Positions 20,869 to 28,690 of a DNA stretch of 64,000 bases are shown here, piece after piece. How positions within the stretch are numbered: the first letter of the stretch is position 1; every line of letters begins with the position of its first letter. Under the pieces are notes generated by a model. The model was not told the origin of the DNA and did not search any database. It saw only the letters and a list, made by a program, of their open reading frames with translations. The DNA is from Streptomyces sp. DG2A-72 (lineage in GTDB: Bacteria > Actinomycetota > Actinomycetes > Streptomycetales > Streptomycetaceae): the NCBI RefSeq assembly GCF_030499575.1, contig NZ_JASTLC010000001.1, positions 2,001,001-2,065,000 of the forward strand, read 5' to 3'. A program made the translations under genes and the position numbers.

Positions 20869-21560
20869 TTCGCTGCTCGCTTCTCCTCGACGAGGGTGAC
20901 GACGCACTCGATGACCTGCTGGAGCATGAGGTCGGAGGTGTCCACCTCGACCGCGTCGTCGGCCTTCGCCAGCGGAGAGGTCTTACGGCTGGAGTCGGCC
21001 GCGTCCCGCTTCAGCAGCGCCTCACGGGTCGAGTGGACGTCCGACCCCTGGAGCTCAGCGCTGCGGCGGGCGGCACGCGCCTCCGGGGAGGCGGTGAGGA
21101 AGATCTTCAGGTCGGCGTCGGGCAGCACCGTCGTACCGATGTCGCGGCCCTCGACGACGATGCCCCGTGCGGCGGAGGCCGCGATCGAGCGCTGCAGCTC
21201 GGTGATCCGCGCTCGCACCTCGGGCACCGCGCTGACCGCGCTGACCTTGGAGGTGACCTCCTGGGTGCGGATCGGCCCGGCGGCGTCCGTGCCGTCGACC
21301 GTGATCGTCGGGTTCTCCGGGTCGGTACCGGAGACGATCTCCGGCTTCCCGGCCGCTGCGGCGATCTCCGACGGGTCGTCGGTGTCGATCCCGTTGGTCA
21401 CCATCCACCAGGTGATCGCCCGGTACTGGGCGCCGGTGTCCAGGTAGCTCAGGCCGAGCTGCGCGGCCACGGCCTTGGACGTGCTCGACTTGCCCGTGCC
21501 GGACGGGCCGTCGATGGCGACAATCACGGCCGGGGCGGTCGGGGCGGCGCCGTTTTCCAC
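20865..21560 (-). CDS. cmk: cytidylate kinase
   Basis: 231-aa kinase phosphorylating CMP and dCMP with ATP. The P-loop is VAIDGPSGTGKSSTSK; SYLDTGAQYRAITWW, GIVVEGRDIGTTVLPDADLK (substrate binding) and ASPEARAARR with KRDAADSSRKTSPL (lid) follow in the right order. The start GTG 21560 (VENGAAPTAP) has AGGAAGG upstream; the frame upstream is not coding. It precedes and overlaps the acyltransferase gene by 4 nt, and lies 100 nt downstream of tyrA. Confidence 0.95.
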   Translation of the reverse strand: MENGAAPTAPAVIVAIDGPSGTGKSSTSKAVAAQLGLSYLDTGAQYRAITWWMVTNGIDTDDPSEIAAAAGKPEIVSGTDPENPTITVDGTDAAGPIRTQEVTSKVSAVSAVPEVRARITELQRSIAASAARGIVVEGRDIGTTVLPDADLKIFLTASPEARAARRSAELQGSDVHSTREALLKRDAADSSRKTSPLAKADDAVEVDTSDLMLQQVIECVVTLVEEKRAAK

Positions 21561-21660
21561 GGATGGACACCTTCCTGGTGCGGTGCGGTGGGAGTGTGCG
21601 GGGCTCGATCGTGCCCCGCACAAGGTTACTGGGTTCGGGTCACTCGTCCGGCCCACGGCA

Positions 21661-22746
21661 TCACTGCCGGATCGCCCAGCCCCGCTCCCGCAGCGCCGCC
21701 GTCAGCACCGGGGCCGCCTGCGGCTGCACCATCAGCTGCATCAGACCGGCCTGCTGCCCGGTCGCGTGCTCGATCCGTACGTCCTCGATGTTGACCCCGG
21801 CCCGTCCCGCGTCGGCGAAGATGCGGGCCAGCTGCCCGGGCTGGTCGTCGATGAGCACGACCACGACCTCGTACACCTGCGGCGCGGCCCCGTGCTTGCC
21901 GGGGACCCGGACCTGGCCGGCGTTGCCCCGGCGCAGGACGTCCTCGATGCCGGCGGTGCCCTCGCGGCGCTTGGCGTCGTCGGAGGACTGCAGGGCGCGC
22001 AGGGCGCGGACCGTCTCGTCGAGGTCGGCGGAGACGTCCGCGAGGAGGTCGGCGACCGGCCCCGGGTTCGCGGAGAGGATGTCGATCCACATGCCGGGGT
22101 CGGACGCGGCGATCCGGGTCACATCGCGGATGCCCTGCCCACACAGTCGTACGGCCGCCTCGTCGGCGTTCTCCAGACGTGCGGCGACCATGCTGGAGAC
22201 CAGGTGGGGCATGTGGGAGACCAGGGCGACGGCGCGGTCGTGGGCATCGGCCTCCATGACGACCGGCACCGCGCGGCAGTGCGAGACCAGCTCCAGGGCG
22301 AGGTTCAGCACCTCGGTGTCGGTGTCCCGGGTCGGCGTGAGCACCCAGGGGCGGCCCTCGAAGAGGTCGCCGGTCGCGGCCAGCGGGCCGGACTTCTCAC
22401 GGCCCGACATGGGGTGGGTGCCGATGTACGACGACAGGTTGAGACCGAGCGCCTCCAGCTCGCGGCGTGGACCGCCCTTGACGCTGGCCACGTCGAGGTA
22501 GCCGCGGGCCACGCCCCGGCGCATGGCGTCGGCGAGCACCCCGGCCACATGGGCGGGCGGGGCGGCGACGATCGCGAGGTCGACGGGGCCCTCGGGCGCC
22601 TCGTCCGAGCCGGCGCCGAGCGCGGACGCCGTACGGGCCTGCTCCGGATTGTGGTCCGCGAGGTGGACGACGACGCCTCGCTTGGCCAGCGCCAGGGCGG
22701 CGGAGGTGCCGATGAGGCCGGTGCCGATGACGAGTGCGGTCCTCAC
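21661..22746 (-). CDS. tyrA: prephenate dehydrogenase with ACT domain
   Basis: 361-aa NAD(P)-dependent enzyme of tyrosine synthesis. The Rossmann start VIGTGLIGTSAALALAKRG is followed by LDVASVKG, GTHPMSGREKSGP (catalytic His region) and HDRAVALVSHMPHLVSSM. A C-terminal ACT domain (about 285-361, VVVLIDDQPGQLARIFADAG, INIEDVRIEH-like) probably binds tyrosine for feedback control. The GTG start at 22746 overlaps the aroH stop as GTGA, so the pair is translationally coupled. Confidence 0.94.
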   Translation of the reverse strand: MRTALVIGTGLIGTSAALALAKRGVVVHLADHNPEQARTASALGAGSDEAPEGPVDLAIVAAPPAHVAGVLADAMRRGVARGYLDVASVKGGPRRELEALGLNLSSYIGTHPMSGREKSGPLAATGDLFEGRPWVLTPTRDTDTEVLNLALELVSHCRAVPVVMEADAHDRAVALVSHMPHLVSSMVAARLENADEAAVRLCGQGIRDVTRIAASDPGMWIDILSANPGPVADLLADVSADLDETVRALRALQSSDDAKRREGTAGIEDVLRRGNAGQVRVPGKHGAAPQVYEVVVVLIDDQPGQLARIFADAGRAGVNIEDVRIEHATGQQAGLMQLMVQPQAAPVLTAALRERGWAIRQ

Positions 22747-23105
22747 TGGGCGATGTCCTTGCGCAGGGCTGCCGCGGCGCCGAGGTAGACGTGCGCGATG
22801 TCGGCGCGGGGCTTGTCGGACTCGATGTGCGCGAGGACACGGACGACACGCGGCATGGCGCCCTGGATGTCCAGTTCCTGCGCGCAGATCAGCGGTACGT
22901 CGACGATGCCGAGCTTGCGGGCGGCGGCGGCCGGGAAGTCGCAGTGCAGGTCGGGCGTGGCCGTGAACCAGATGCTGATCAGGTCGTCCGCGGTGAGGTC
23001 GTTCCGCTCCAGAACGGCGGTGAGCAGGGCTCCGACCTGCTCGTCCATGTGACCGGCCTCGTCCACCTCGAGTTGGACGGCGCCTCGGACCGCTCGTACC
23101 GCCAC
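22743..23105 (-). CDS. aroH: chorismate mutase, AroH class
   Basis: 120-aa enzyme converting chorismate to prephenate. It has the AroH (B. subtilis-type) pattern: VRAVRGAVQLEVDEAGHMDE, LTADDLISIWFTATPDLH, FPAAAARKLGIVDVPLICAQ and RADIAHVYLGAAAALR. GTG 23105 is preceded by AGGAG at 8 nt. A TAGGCT hexamer at 23146-23151 (minus strand) could be its -10. First gene of the leftward aroH-tyrA-cmk-plsC-der run. Confidence 0.93.
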   Translation of the reverse strand: MAVRAVRGAVQLEVDEAGHMDEQVGALLTAVLERNDLTADDLISIWFTATPDLHCDFPAAAARKLGIVDVPLICAQELDIQGAMPRVVRVLAHIESDKPRADIAHVYLGAAAALRKDIAQ

Positions 23106-23340
23106 GGCTTGGCTCCTTGCTGACGTACGGATCGTTGGTCCGTCCAGCCTAGTCAGCCCGCATCGAGCGGGGGCGCCGCGCCCGCCCGCTGAGACGGGGC
23201 CTCAGGTTCGGTCGCGGCCATGTCGGGGGTGACGAGCCCGCCTCAGAACCTGCCAATGTCACCCGAATCACCCTATTACGCTACTCAGGGCCAGAACGCC
23301 CCTGTGCGCCTCTGGAACGCCAGCCGTCGGGTCCGCTCTC

Positions 23341-23879
23341 ATGGGGCAGGAAGCTCGCCTCGGGGGAGGCCCCGACCGCGTCCCCCTCCCCCACACCCTC
23401 CCCGACGCCGACTACACGGGCCGCACGACGGACGACTCCGCCTCCGTCGCCGTCTCCCTGCGTGACGGCAAGGCGGTCGCCTACTTCTGCGACGGCCGCG
23501 ACAAGGAGTCGTGGCTGAAGGGCGGCGGCTTCACCGCCGACCAGGCCCGGCCACCGCCGCCCGCACTCGGCCCGCCATCTGGTGCCGGCGCTGGTCGGCG
23601 CCGCGGTGGCGGTCGCCCTGGGGGTGTACGGGAAGCTGCCGGGTCCCGGCTGGTCGTCGGCGCTGCACCGCGGGTCGGGGCGGGTCGCGTTTCTGGTGTC
23701 GGTTCCGGTTGCGGTGCACTGCCTGTATGCGCTGGGCTATCAGACGTACGAAACACGGGTTTTGTGGCACTCCATCCTGGGTTGCTTCTTCTTCGATGCT
23801 TTCAGTGCCAAGATGCTGCTGCTCCGTTCGGAGCGCCTCCGCCCTCTGGTTCTTCCGCACCTTCGGAGTGACGACATGA
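23341..23879 (+). pseudogene. decayed zone: fragment of an unknown gene fused to a deleted DUF6529-like membrane gene
   Basis: Two remnants follow each other. From about 23395 to 23525 the frame reads YTGRTTDDSASVAVSLRDGK and AVAYFCDGRDKESWLKG, a coherent N-terminal fragment that stops making sense near 23540. From about 23570 another frame reads HLVPALVGAAVAVALGVYGK, then LHRGSGRVAFLVSVPVAVHC, TRVLWHSILGCFFFDAFSAK and LLLRSERL. These are the later helices of a DUF6529-type membrane protein. After RSERL the expected last helix is missing, and the normal C-terminus ALWFFRTFGVTT is found in a different frame ending at 23879. The deletion places the remnant in frame with the Rieske gene that follows. 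The expected intact form is from memory of the family. Confidence 0.65.
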
Positions 23880-24283
23880 CCCCTGACCCGACCCGGCGCA
23901 CGGTGCTCCTCGCCACGGGCGCGGCGGCGCTTCTCGTGGGCTGCAGCGAGAACGGCGACGACGAGGGCGACTCCGCGAAGGAGAACGCCTCCCCCGGTCA
24001 GGAGCTGGCGAAGACGTCCGACATCCCGGTCGGCGGCGGCACGATCTTCAAGGACGAGAAGGTCGTCGTGACCCAGCCCAAGGAAGGCGACTTCAAGGCC
24101 TTCTCGAACATCTGCACCCACCAGCAGTGCCCCGTGGCGAGCGTCTCGGGCGGCACCATCAACTGCACCTGCCACGGCAGCAAGTTCAGCATCGAGGACG
24201 GCTCGGTGAAGAATCCCCCGGCGACGAAGGCACTGCCCGAGAAGCAGATCACCGTGGACGGAAATTCGATCCGCCTGGCGTGA
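23876..24283 (+). CDS. Rieske 2Fe-2S lipoprotein
   Basis: 135-aa exported iron-sulphur protein. A twin-arginine start (TRRTVLLATGAAALLVGC) with lipobox LVGC suggests Tat export and lipid anchoring. Both cluster motifs are intact: CTHQQCPV and CTCHGSKF, giving two Cys and two His ligands plus the structural disulphide. It probably acts as a small electron-transfer protein on the outer membrane face. The start ATG 23876 overlaps the old stop of the preceding membrane gene as ATGA. Because of the deletion upstream, the frame is open back to 23582, so a membrane-Rieske fusion could also be made. Confidence 0.85.
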   Translation: MTPDPTRRTVLLATGAAALLVGCSENGDDEGDSAKENASPGQELAKTSDIPVGGGTIFKDEKVVVTQPKEGDFKAFSNICTHQQCPVASVSGGTINCTCHGSKFSIEDGSVKNPPATKALPEKQITVDGNSIRLA

Positions 24284-24305
24284 ACCGCCGCGTACGCTGC
24301 CGGGC

Positions 24306-25049
24306 ATGCAGCCCGAGGCCCTGGTGCGCGACCACACGATCTACTCCTGCGTGATGGGTTCGCGCGCCTTCGGCCTGGCCACGGACGGCAGCGACACCGA
24401 CCGCCGGGGCGTGTACGCGGCCCCCACTGCCCTCTTCTGGCGCTTCGAGAAGCCGCCGACACATGTGGAGGGGCCGGCCGAGGAGCAGTTCAGCTGGGAG
24501 CTGGAGCGCTTCTGCGAGCTGGCACTGCGCGCCAACCCGAACGTCCTGGAGTGCCTGCACTCCCCGCTCGTGGAGTACGTCGACGACACGGGCCGCGAGC
24601 TGATCGCCCTGCGAAGCGCGTTCCTCTCCCGCCAGGCCCACGAGACATTCGCCCGGTACGCTCTCGGCCAGCGCCACAAGCTCGACGCCGACGTCCGCAA
24701 TCACGGCGCCCCGCGCTGGAAGCACGCCATGCATCTGCTGCGCCTGCTGATGAGCGCCCGCGACCTGCTGCGCACGGGCGAGCTCACCATCGACGTCGGC
24801 GACCGCCGCGAGCCACTGCTGGCGGTGAAGCGCGGTGTAGTCCCCTGGCCCGATGTCGAGTCCTGGATGACCCGCCTGGCAACCGAGACGGACGAGGCGT
24901 ACCGGCACAGCCCACTGCCCGCCGAACCGGACCGCCGACGCATCGAGGCCTTCCTCGCCCGCGTCCGCCGTACGTCAGCCCTCCAACCGGACCCGTACGA
25001 CGAACTCGTGCAGGGCGTCGTACACGGCCGGAGCATCCGGCAGGACTGA
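24306..25049 (+). CDS. nucleotidyltransferase-superfamily protein (YcgL/COG3541-like)
   Basis: 247-aa protein with the Pol-beta superfamily core near its start: SCVMGSRAFGLATDGSDTDR gives the GSRAxG helix and the DxD pair, followed by RGVYAAP. A helical region with NPNVLECLHSPLVEYVDD and RWKHAMHLLRLLMSARDLL follows, matching predicted nucleotidyltransferases that act on an unknown acceptor (RNA, protein or small molecule). The ATG at 24306 follows the Rieske gene by 22 nt. The last 75 nt overlap a second, related nucleotidyltransferase gene that converges on it. Substrate is unknown. Confidence 0.82.
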   Translation: MQPEALVRDHTIYSCVMGSRAFGLATDGSDTDRRGVYAAPTALFWRFEKPPTHVEGPAEEQFSWELERFCELALRANPNVLECLHSPLVEYVDDTGRELIALRSAFLSRQAHETFARYALGQRHKLDADVRNHGAPRWKHAMHLLRLLMSARDLLRTGELTIDVGDRREPLLAVKRGVVPWPDVESWMTRLATETDEAYRHSPLPAEPDRRRIEAFLARVRRTSALQPDPYDELVQGVVHGRSIRQD

Positions 25050-25730
25050 CACCGCCTGCGCCTCGTCCAGCACTCCATGCAGCCGCTCGATATCGGCCTG
25101 CACGCGCGCGTGCAGGGCCACATCGGCCGCCCCGTGCTCCTGTTCCGCCTTCGCCGTGATCAGCTCCGGCACGTAGGCCGGTGCCTCGGCGATCTCCGCG
25201 AGCAGTGTGGGCAGATGGGCCCGCACCTCGCCGCTGCGCATCAGATGGATGCCGGTGAGCAGCACACGGAACGTGTAGAGCAGCGGCTTGAGTTCGCCGG
25301 TCTTCTCGAACAGCCGCCGCTGTGTCACCGCGAACCCTCGGTAGTGGTGGGCGTGGTGGCTGGTGAGGACGCCGGGGGCGAGGGCGGCGAGTTCCCGGTG
25401 GGCGTCGGTGGTGTGCACGACGAGCGGCGAGAGCAACTGCTCCAGCACATAGCCGTTGCGGCGCAGCATCAGCCGTACGAACTTGCGCAGGTCGTGTGTG
25501 ACGAGGTCCATCTCGACGCCGTCCCGGTCCCACATCCTGGACCGGGTCTCCTCGGGCTCCCGCAGTCCGACCAGATCGGCGGCCGGCAGCAGATGCACGC
25601 CCCGCAGGTCCACGTCCGAGTCGCGGGACGGGAAGCCGTACAGGTGCGCGCCGGAGACGGTGGCGAACAGCAGCGGGTCGGGCTGCTCGGCCACCACCGG
25701 TGTCAGGTCGATGTCCAGGGCGTCGATCAC
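24975..25730 (-). CDS. second nucleotidyltransferase-superfamily protein
   Basis: 251-aa relative of the convergent neighbour. The active-site block is LFATVSGAHLYGFPSRDSDV with DVDLRGVHLLP, so both metal-binding Asp residues are present though the GSRA motif reads SGAH. EEQLLSPLVVHT-like and RRNGYVLEQLL segments and the helical RVLLTGIHLMRSGEVRAHL match the same family. GTG 25730 starts 3 nt after the stop of the ADP-ribosylglycohydrolase gene, making it the last gene of a three-gene leftward operon (Nudix regulator, glycohydrolase, nucleotidyltransferase). Its 3' 75 nt overlap the other nucleotidyltransferase gene. Confidence 0.82.
   Translation of the reverse strand: MIDALDIDLTPVVAEQPDPLLFATVSGAHLYGFPSRDSDVDLRGVHLLPAADLVGLREPEETRSRMWDRDGVEMDLVTHDLRKFVRLMLRRNGYVLEQLLSPLVVHTTDAHRELAALAPGVLTSHHAHHYRGFAVTQRRLFEKTGELKPLLYTFRVLLTGIHLMRSGEVRAHLPTLLAEIAEAPAYVPELITAKAEQEHGAADVALHARVQADIERLHGVLDEAQAVSVLPDAPAVYDALHEFVVRVRLEG
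25097..25116. repeat. 20-bp perfect palindrome built on CACGCGCGCGTG
   Basis: CCTGCACGCGCGCGTGCAGG is perfectly self-complementary over 20 bp inside the second nucleotidyltransferase gene. The inner 12-mer occurs at least ten times in the window (9809, 10477, 14786, 15192, 25101, 29324, 48019, 48236, 50372, 51019), mostly inside genes. Confidence 0.85.
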
Positions 25731-25733
25731 GGG

Positions 25734-26753
25734 TCAAGCGTCCCAGAGCGCCCCGAGGGTCAGCAGGTCACCCCGGTACTCGATTCGGTCGGCCCACTCC
25801 GTGGGCCATGCGTCGGCGCCGAGGTACGCGCCGGCGAACGCGCCCGCGAGGCAGGCGATGGAGTCCGAGTCGCCGGAGGAGCAGGCGGCTCGGCGCAGGG
25901 CGGTCAGTGGCTCGTCGACGAAAAGCAGGAAGCACAACAGTCCGGTCGCCAGGGCTTCTTCGGCGATCCAGCCCGCACCGGTGGCCAGGCACGGGTCGGT
26001 CCCGGGCGACACGGTTCGCACAGCCTCCCGGAGGCGGTCGAGCATCGCCAGGCACTCATCCCAGCCGCGCGCGATGAAGTGCTCGGCCGTCGGGTCCTGG
26101 CTGCGCGTCCACAGGTCGCCGAGCCAGCGGTGGTGGTACGTGGAGCGGTGCTCCAGGGCGTACGAGCGCAGCAGCCCGACCAGTCCGGTCGGCTCGGCGC
26201 CCTGCGCCAGCAGTCGTACGGCATGCGCGGTGAGGTCGGACGCGGCCAGCGCCGTCGGGTGCCCGTGGGTGAGTGCGGACTGCAACTGGGCGGCGCCCGC
26301 GCGCTGTTCGTCGCTGAGGCCGGAGATGAGGCCGAGGGGCGCTACGCGCATGTTGGCGCCGCAGCCCTTGGAGTCGATCTGGCTGGCCTGCTGCCAGGGG
26401 CGGTCGCCCTCCAGCAGGACACACGCCCGGATGCAGGTGTTGCCGGGCGCCCGGTTGTTCTCCGGGGAGCGGTTCCAGGCGATGAACTCCTGCCGTACGG
26501 ACTCGGCCATCGCCGACGGCTCGAGCACTCCCCGGTCCATCGCCGCCCGCAGCCCCTTCCCCAGCGCCAGCGTCATCTGCGTGTCGTCCGTGACGATCGC
26601 TGGCCTCGGCAGCCCCATCTCCCGCCATGGGCCGAACTTGGCGAGGATCGACGGCACGTCGTCGAACTCGGTGGGGAAGCCGAGCGCGTCGCCGAGGGCG
26701 AGTCCGGTGAGGGCTCCGGTGGCGGCGCGCTTGGCGACGGTGGTGGCGGTCAT
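25734..26753 (-). CDS. ADP-ribosylglycohydrolase family protein
   Basis: 339-aa enzyme of the DraG/ARH family, which removes ADP-ribose from proteins or other acceptors using two Mg ions. The N-terminal GALTGLALGDALGFPTEF and the first metal block IVTDDTQMTLALGKGL are present; the C-terminal metal block reads SSGDSDSIACLAGAFAGAYL with the expected Asp residues. ATG 26753 overlaps the stop of the upstream Nudix gene (ATGA), and the next gene starts 3 nt downstream. Co-transcription with an NrtR-like Nudix regulator suggests a link with NAD or ADP-ribose metabolism. Confidence 0.9.
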   Translation of the reverse strand: MTATTVAKRAATGALTGLALGDALGFPTEFDDVPSILAKFGPWREMGLPRPAIVTDDTQMTLALGKGLRAAMDRGVLEPSAMAESVRQEFIAWNRSPENNRAPGNTCIRACVLLEGDRPWQQASQIDSKGCGANMRVAPLGLISGLSDEQRAGAAQLQSALTHGHPTALAASDLTAHAVRLLAQGAEPTGLVGLLRSYALEHRSTYHHRWLGDLWTRSQDPTAEHFIARGWDECLAMLDRLREAVRTVSPGTDPCLATGAGWIAEEALATGLLCFLLFVDEPLTALRRAACSSGDSDSIACLAGAFAGAYLGADAWPTEWADRIEYRGDLLTLGALWDA

Positions 26754-27478
26754 ACGGGGCGTCCTTCCCGGGACGGTCGGAGGAGGGGCGGATGCAGGGC
26801 GGTGGCGGTTCCCGCGCGGTACAGCGCGGCCGGTTTGCCGCGGCCACCGGTCAAGCGGGCGGCACCGGGGACGGGTTCGACGAAGCCCGGCGTGGCGAGC
26901 ACCTTGCGCCGGAAGTTGGGCCGGTCCAGCGCGGTGCCCCACACGGCCTCGTAGACCTGCTGCAGCTCGCCGAGGGTGAACTCGGGCGGGCAGAAGGCGG
27001 TGGCGAGGCAGGTGTACTCGAGTTTGGCGCCGACGCGGTCGTGGGCGTCGGCCAGGATGCGGTCGTGGTCGAAGGCGAGGGGCTGTGCACTGTCACATTC
27101 CACCCAGCGCGCCTGCGCCGCGTCGCTGCCGGCATGCGCCTCCGGTGCGTTCGGCAGCAGCGCCGCGAACGCCACGGACACGACCCGCATCCGGGGGTCG
27201 CGGTCGGGCTCGCTGTAGGTCCGCAGCTGCTCCAGGTGCAGCCCGGAGACATCCACCAGGCCGGTCTCCTCGGCGAGTTCACGCCGGGCCGCCGTCTCCG
27301 CCGACTCGTCCGGCTGCACGAAGCCGCCGGGCAGTGCCCATCGGCCGGCGTACGGCTCCTGCCCGCGCTCGACGAGCAGCACATGCAGTGCGCCCGCGCG
27401 CAGGGTGAGGACGGCGAGGTCGACGGTGACGGCGAAGGGTTCGTGCGCGTACTTGTCGTAGCCACTCGGTACGGTCAC
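26750..27478 (-). CDS. Nudix-domain protein with C-terminal winged helix, NrtR-like regulator
   Basis: 242-aa protein. An N-terminal Nudix domain (about 15-150) has a complete Nudix box, GGFVQPDESAETAARR followed by ELAEETGL, so hydrolase activity may be retained. The C-terminal part FTLGELQQVYEAVWGTALDR and NFRRKVLATPGFVE is the winged helix-turn-helix typical of NrtR, a repressor of NAD genes that senses ADP-ribose. GTG 27478 follows GGGGGCGAG. A nested inverted repeat lies 9-59 nt upstream, well placed for autoregulation. It heads an operon with the ADP-ribosylglycohydrolase and a nucleotidyltransferase. Confidence 0.85.
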   Translation of the reverse strand: MTVPSGYDKYAHEPFAVTVDLAVLTLRAGALHVLLVERGQEPYAGRWALPGGFVQPDESAETAARRELAEETGLVDVSGLHLEQLRTYSEPDRDPRMRVVSVAFAALLPNAPEAHAGSDAAQARWVECDSAQPLAFDHDRILADAHDRVGAKLEYTCLATAFCPPEFTLGELQQVYEAVWGTALDRPNFRRKVLATPGFVEPVPGAARLTGGRGKPAALYRAGTATALHPPLLRPSREGRPV

Positions 27479-27486
27479 ATCCGCTC

Positions 27487-27537
27487 GCCCCCTTTATGGT
27501 CAGTGCGACTAATAGTCACCACGACTATAAAGGGGGC
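27487..27537. promoter_or_regulatory. nested palindromic operator upstream of the NrtR-like gene
   Basis: An outer perfect 11-bp inverted repeat, GCCCCCTTTAT (27487-27497) with ATAAAGGGGGC (27527-27537), encloses an inner one, ATAGTC (27512-27517) with GACTAT (27523-27528, 5-nt spacer). A further GACTA half-site lies at 27507. It sits directly before the GTG at 27478, in a GC-poor pocket, as expected for an NrtR-type autoregulatory site. Confidence 0.6.
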
Positions 27538-27556
27538 GACGGGACTGTACAACCCC

Positions 27557-28690
27557 TCAACTGGCCCCGCGCGACGGTGCGAACGCCGCAGTCGCCGCTC
27601 CGATCGCCGCGATCCCCGCCGTCACCCACGGCGCCGGACCCGCTCCGTCGACGAACGTCTCCGGTGTGGCGTAGCCGCCGTACGTCGTGAACACGGCCGC
27701 GGCGACGGCCACTCCGAAGACCCCGCCCAGCTCGCGCAGCGCGTTGTTGACGCCGGCCGCCACACCCGCGTCACCGAGCGGCACGGACGCGGTCACCGCG
27801 TTGGCCACGCTCGGGAAGACCATGGAGATGCCGACGCCGGCGATGATCAGCGGGCCGACGAGACGGTCGTATCCGACACCGGGTTCGACCTGCCAGGCCA
27901 GCAGTGCGAGGCCGGTCGCCCGCAACACCAGGCCGCCCAGCATGAAGGGCCGGGTCCCGTACCGGTCCGCGAGGGCGCCCGCGATCGGCGCGATCAGGAG
28001 CGGCGTCGCGTTCAAGACGAGGATCCGCACGCCCGCCTCCAGCGGGTTGTAACCGAGCCCGAGCTGGAAGAGCTGCGTGGTCATGAAGAGGGCGCCGAGC
28101 AGCGAGGCGAACAGCATGAAGGCCGAGGCGTTGGCGGTGGAGAAGGAGCGCCGGCGGAAGTACTCCAACGGCAGCATGGGATAGCGGGCGCCCTTCCACT
28201 CCCACCTCAGGAAGGCCGCCAGGAACACGACACCGACGGTCAGCGCGGCCAGTGTCTCGGCGCTCCCCCAGCCCACCTCGGGCGCCCGCACCGGCGCCCA
28301 GGCCAGGCCCGTCAGCCCGACGGCCGCCAACACCGGCCCCACGATGTCGAGTTGGGGCCGCGTGCCATAGCTCTCGCGCAGCTTGGTGGCGGCCAGGGGC
28401 AGCATCGCGATACCAATGGGTACGTTCAGTCAGAAGATCCACTGCCAGGACAGGCCCTCGGTCACCGCACCGCCGAGCACGGGTCCGGCCGCCACGCCGA
28501 GCCCGGTCACCCCGCCCCACACCCCGATCGCCACGCCCCGCTTCTCGGCCGGGAACGCCTCGCTGATCAGGGTCAGGGTGAGCGGAAGGAGTACGGCCGC
28601 CCCGGCGCCCTGCACCGCGCGCGCGGTGATCAGCTGGCCCGGGCCGCTCGCGAGGGCCGCGGCGGCGGAGGCCAGGCGGACCCACCAGTC
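27557..28690 (-). pseudogene. broken MFS transporter gene (nonsense codon and missing 5' end)
   Basis: The remnant reads in one frame from about 28690 leftward: LASGPGQLITARAVQGAGAA, VLLPLTLTLISEAFPAEKRG, then SWQWIF and a TGA at 28430-28432, then LNVPIGIAMLPLAATKL and seven or eight further helices to the stop at 27557. Relatives have Trp where the TGA stands (WQWIFWLNVPIG), so one G-to-A change explains it. The first three helices are absent: the frame meets a TAA at 28694-28696, and no start or earlier transporter motif is found upstream. It was an EmrB/QacA-type drug pump. Translation of the 282-residue C-terminal part from the ATG at 28405 is conceivable but would not give a full transporter. 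Confidence 0.85.

Noticed and set aside
28430..28432. TGA read as selenocysteine in the MFS remnant
   Set aside because: The residue in relatives is Trp, there is no SECIS-like hairpin and the gene also lacks its 5' end.
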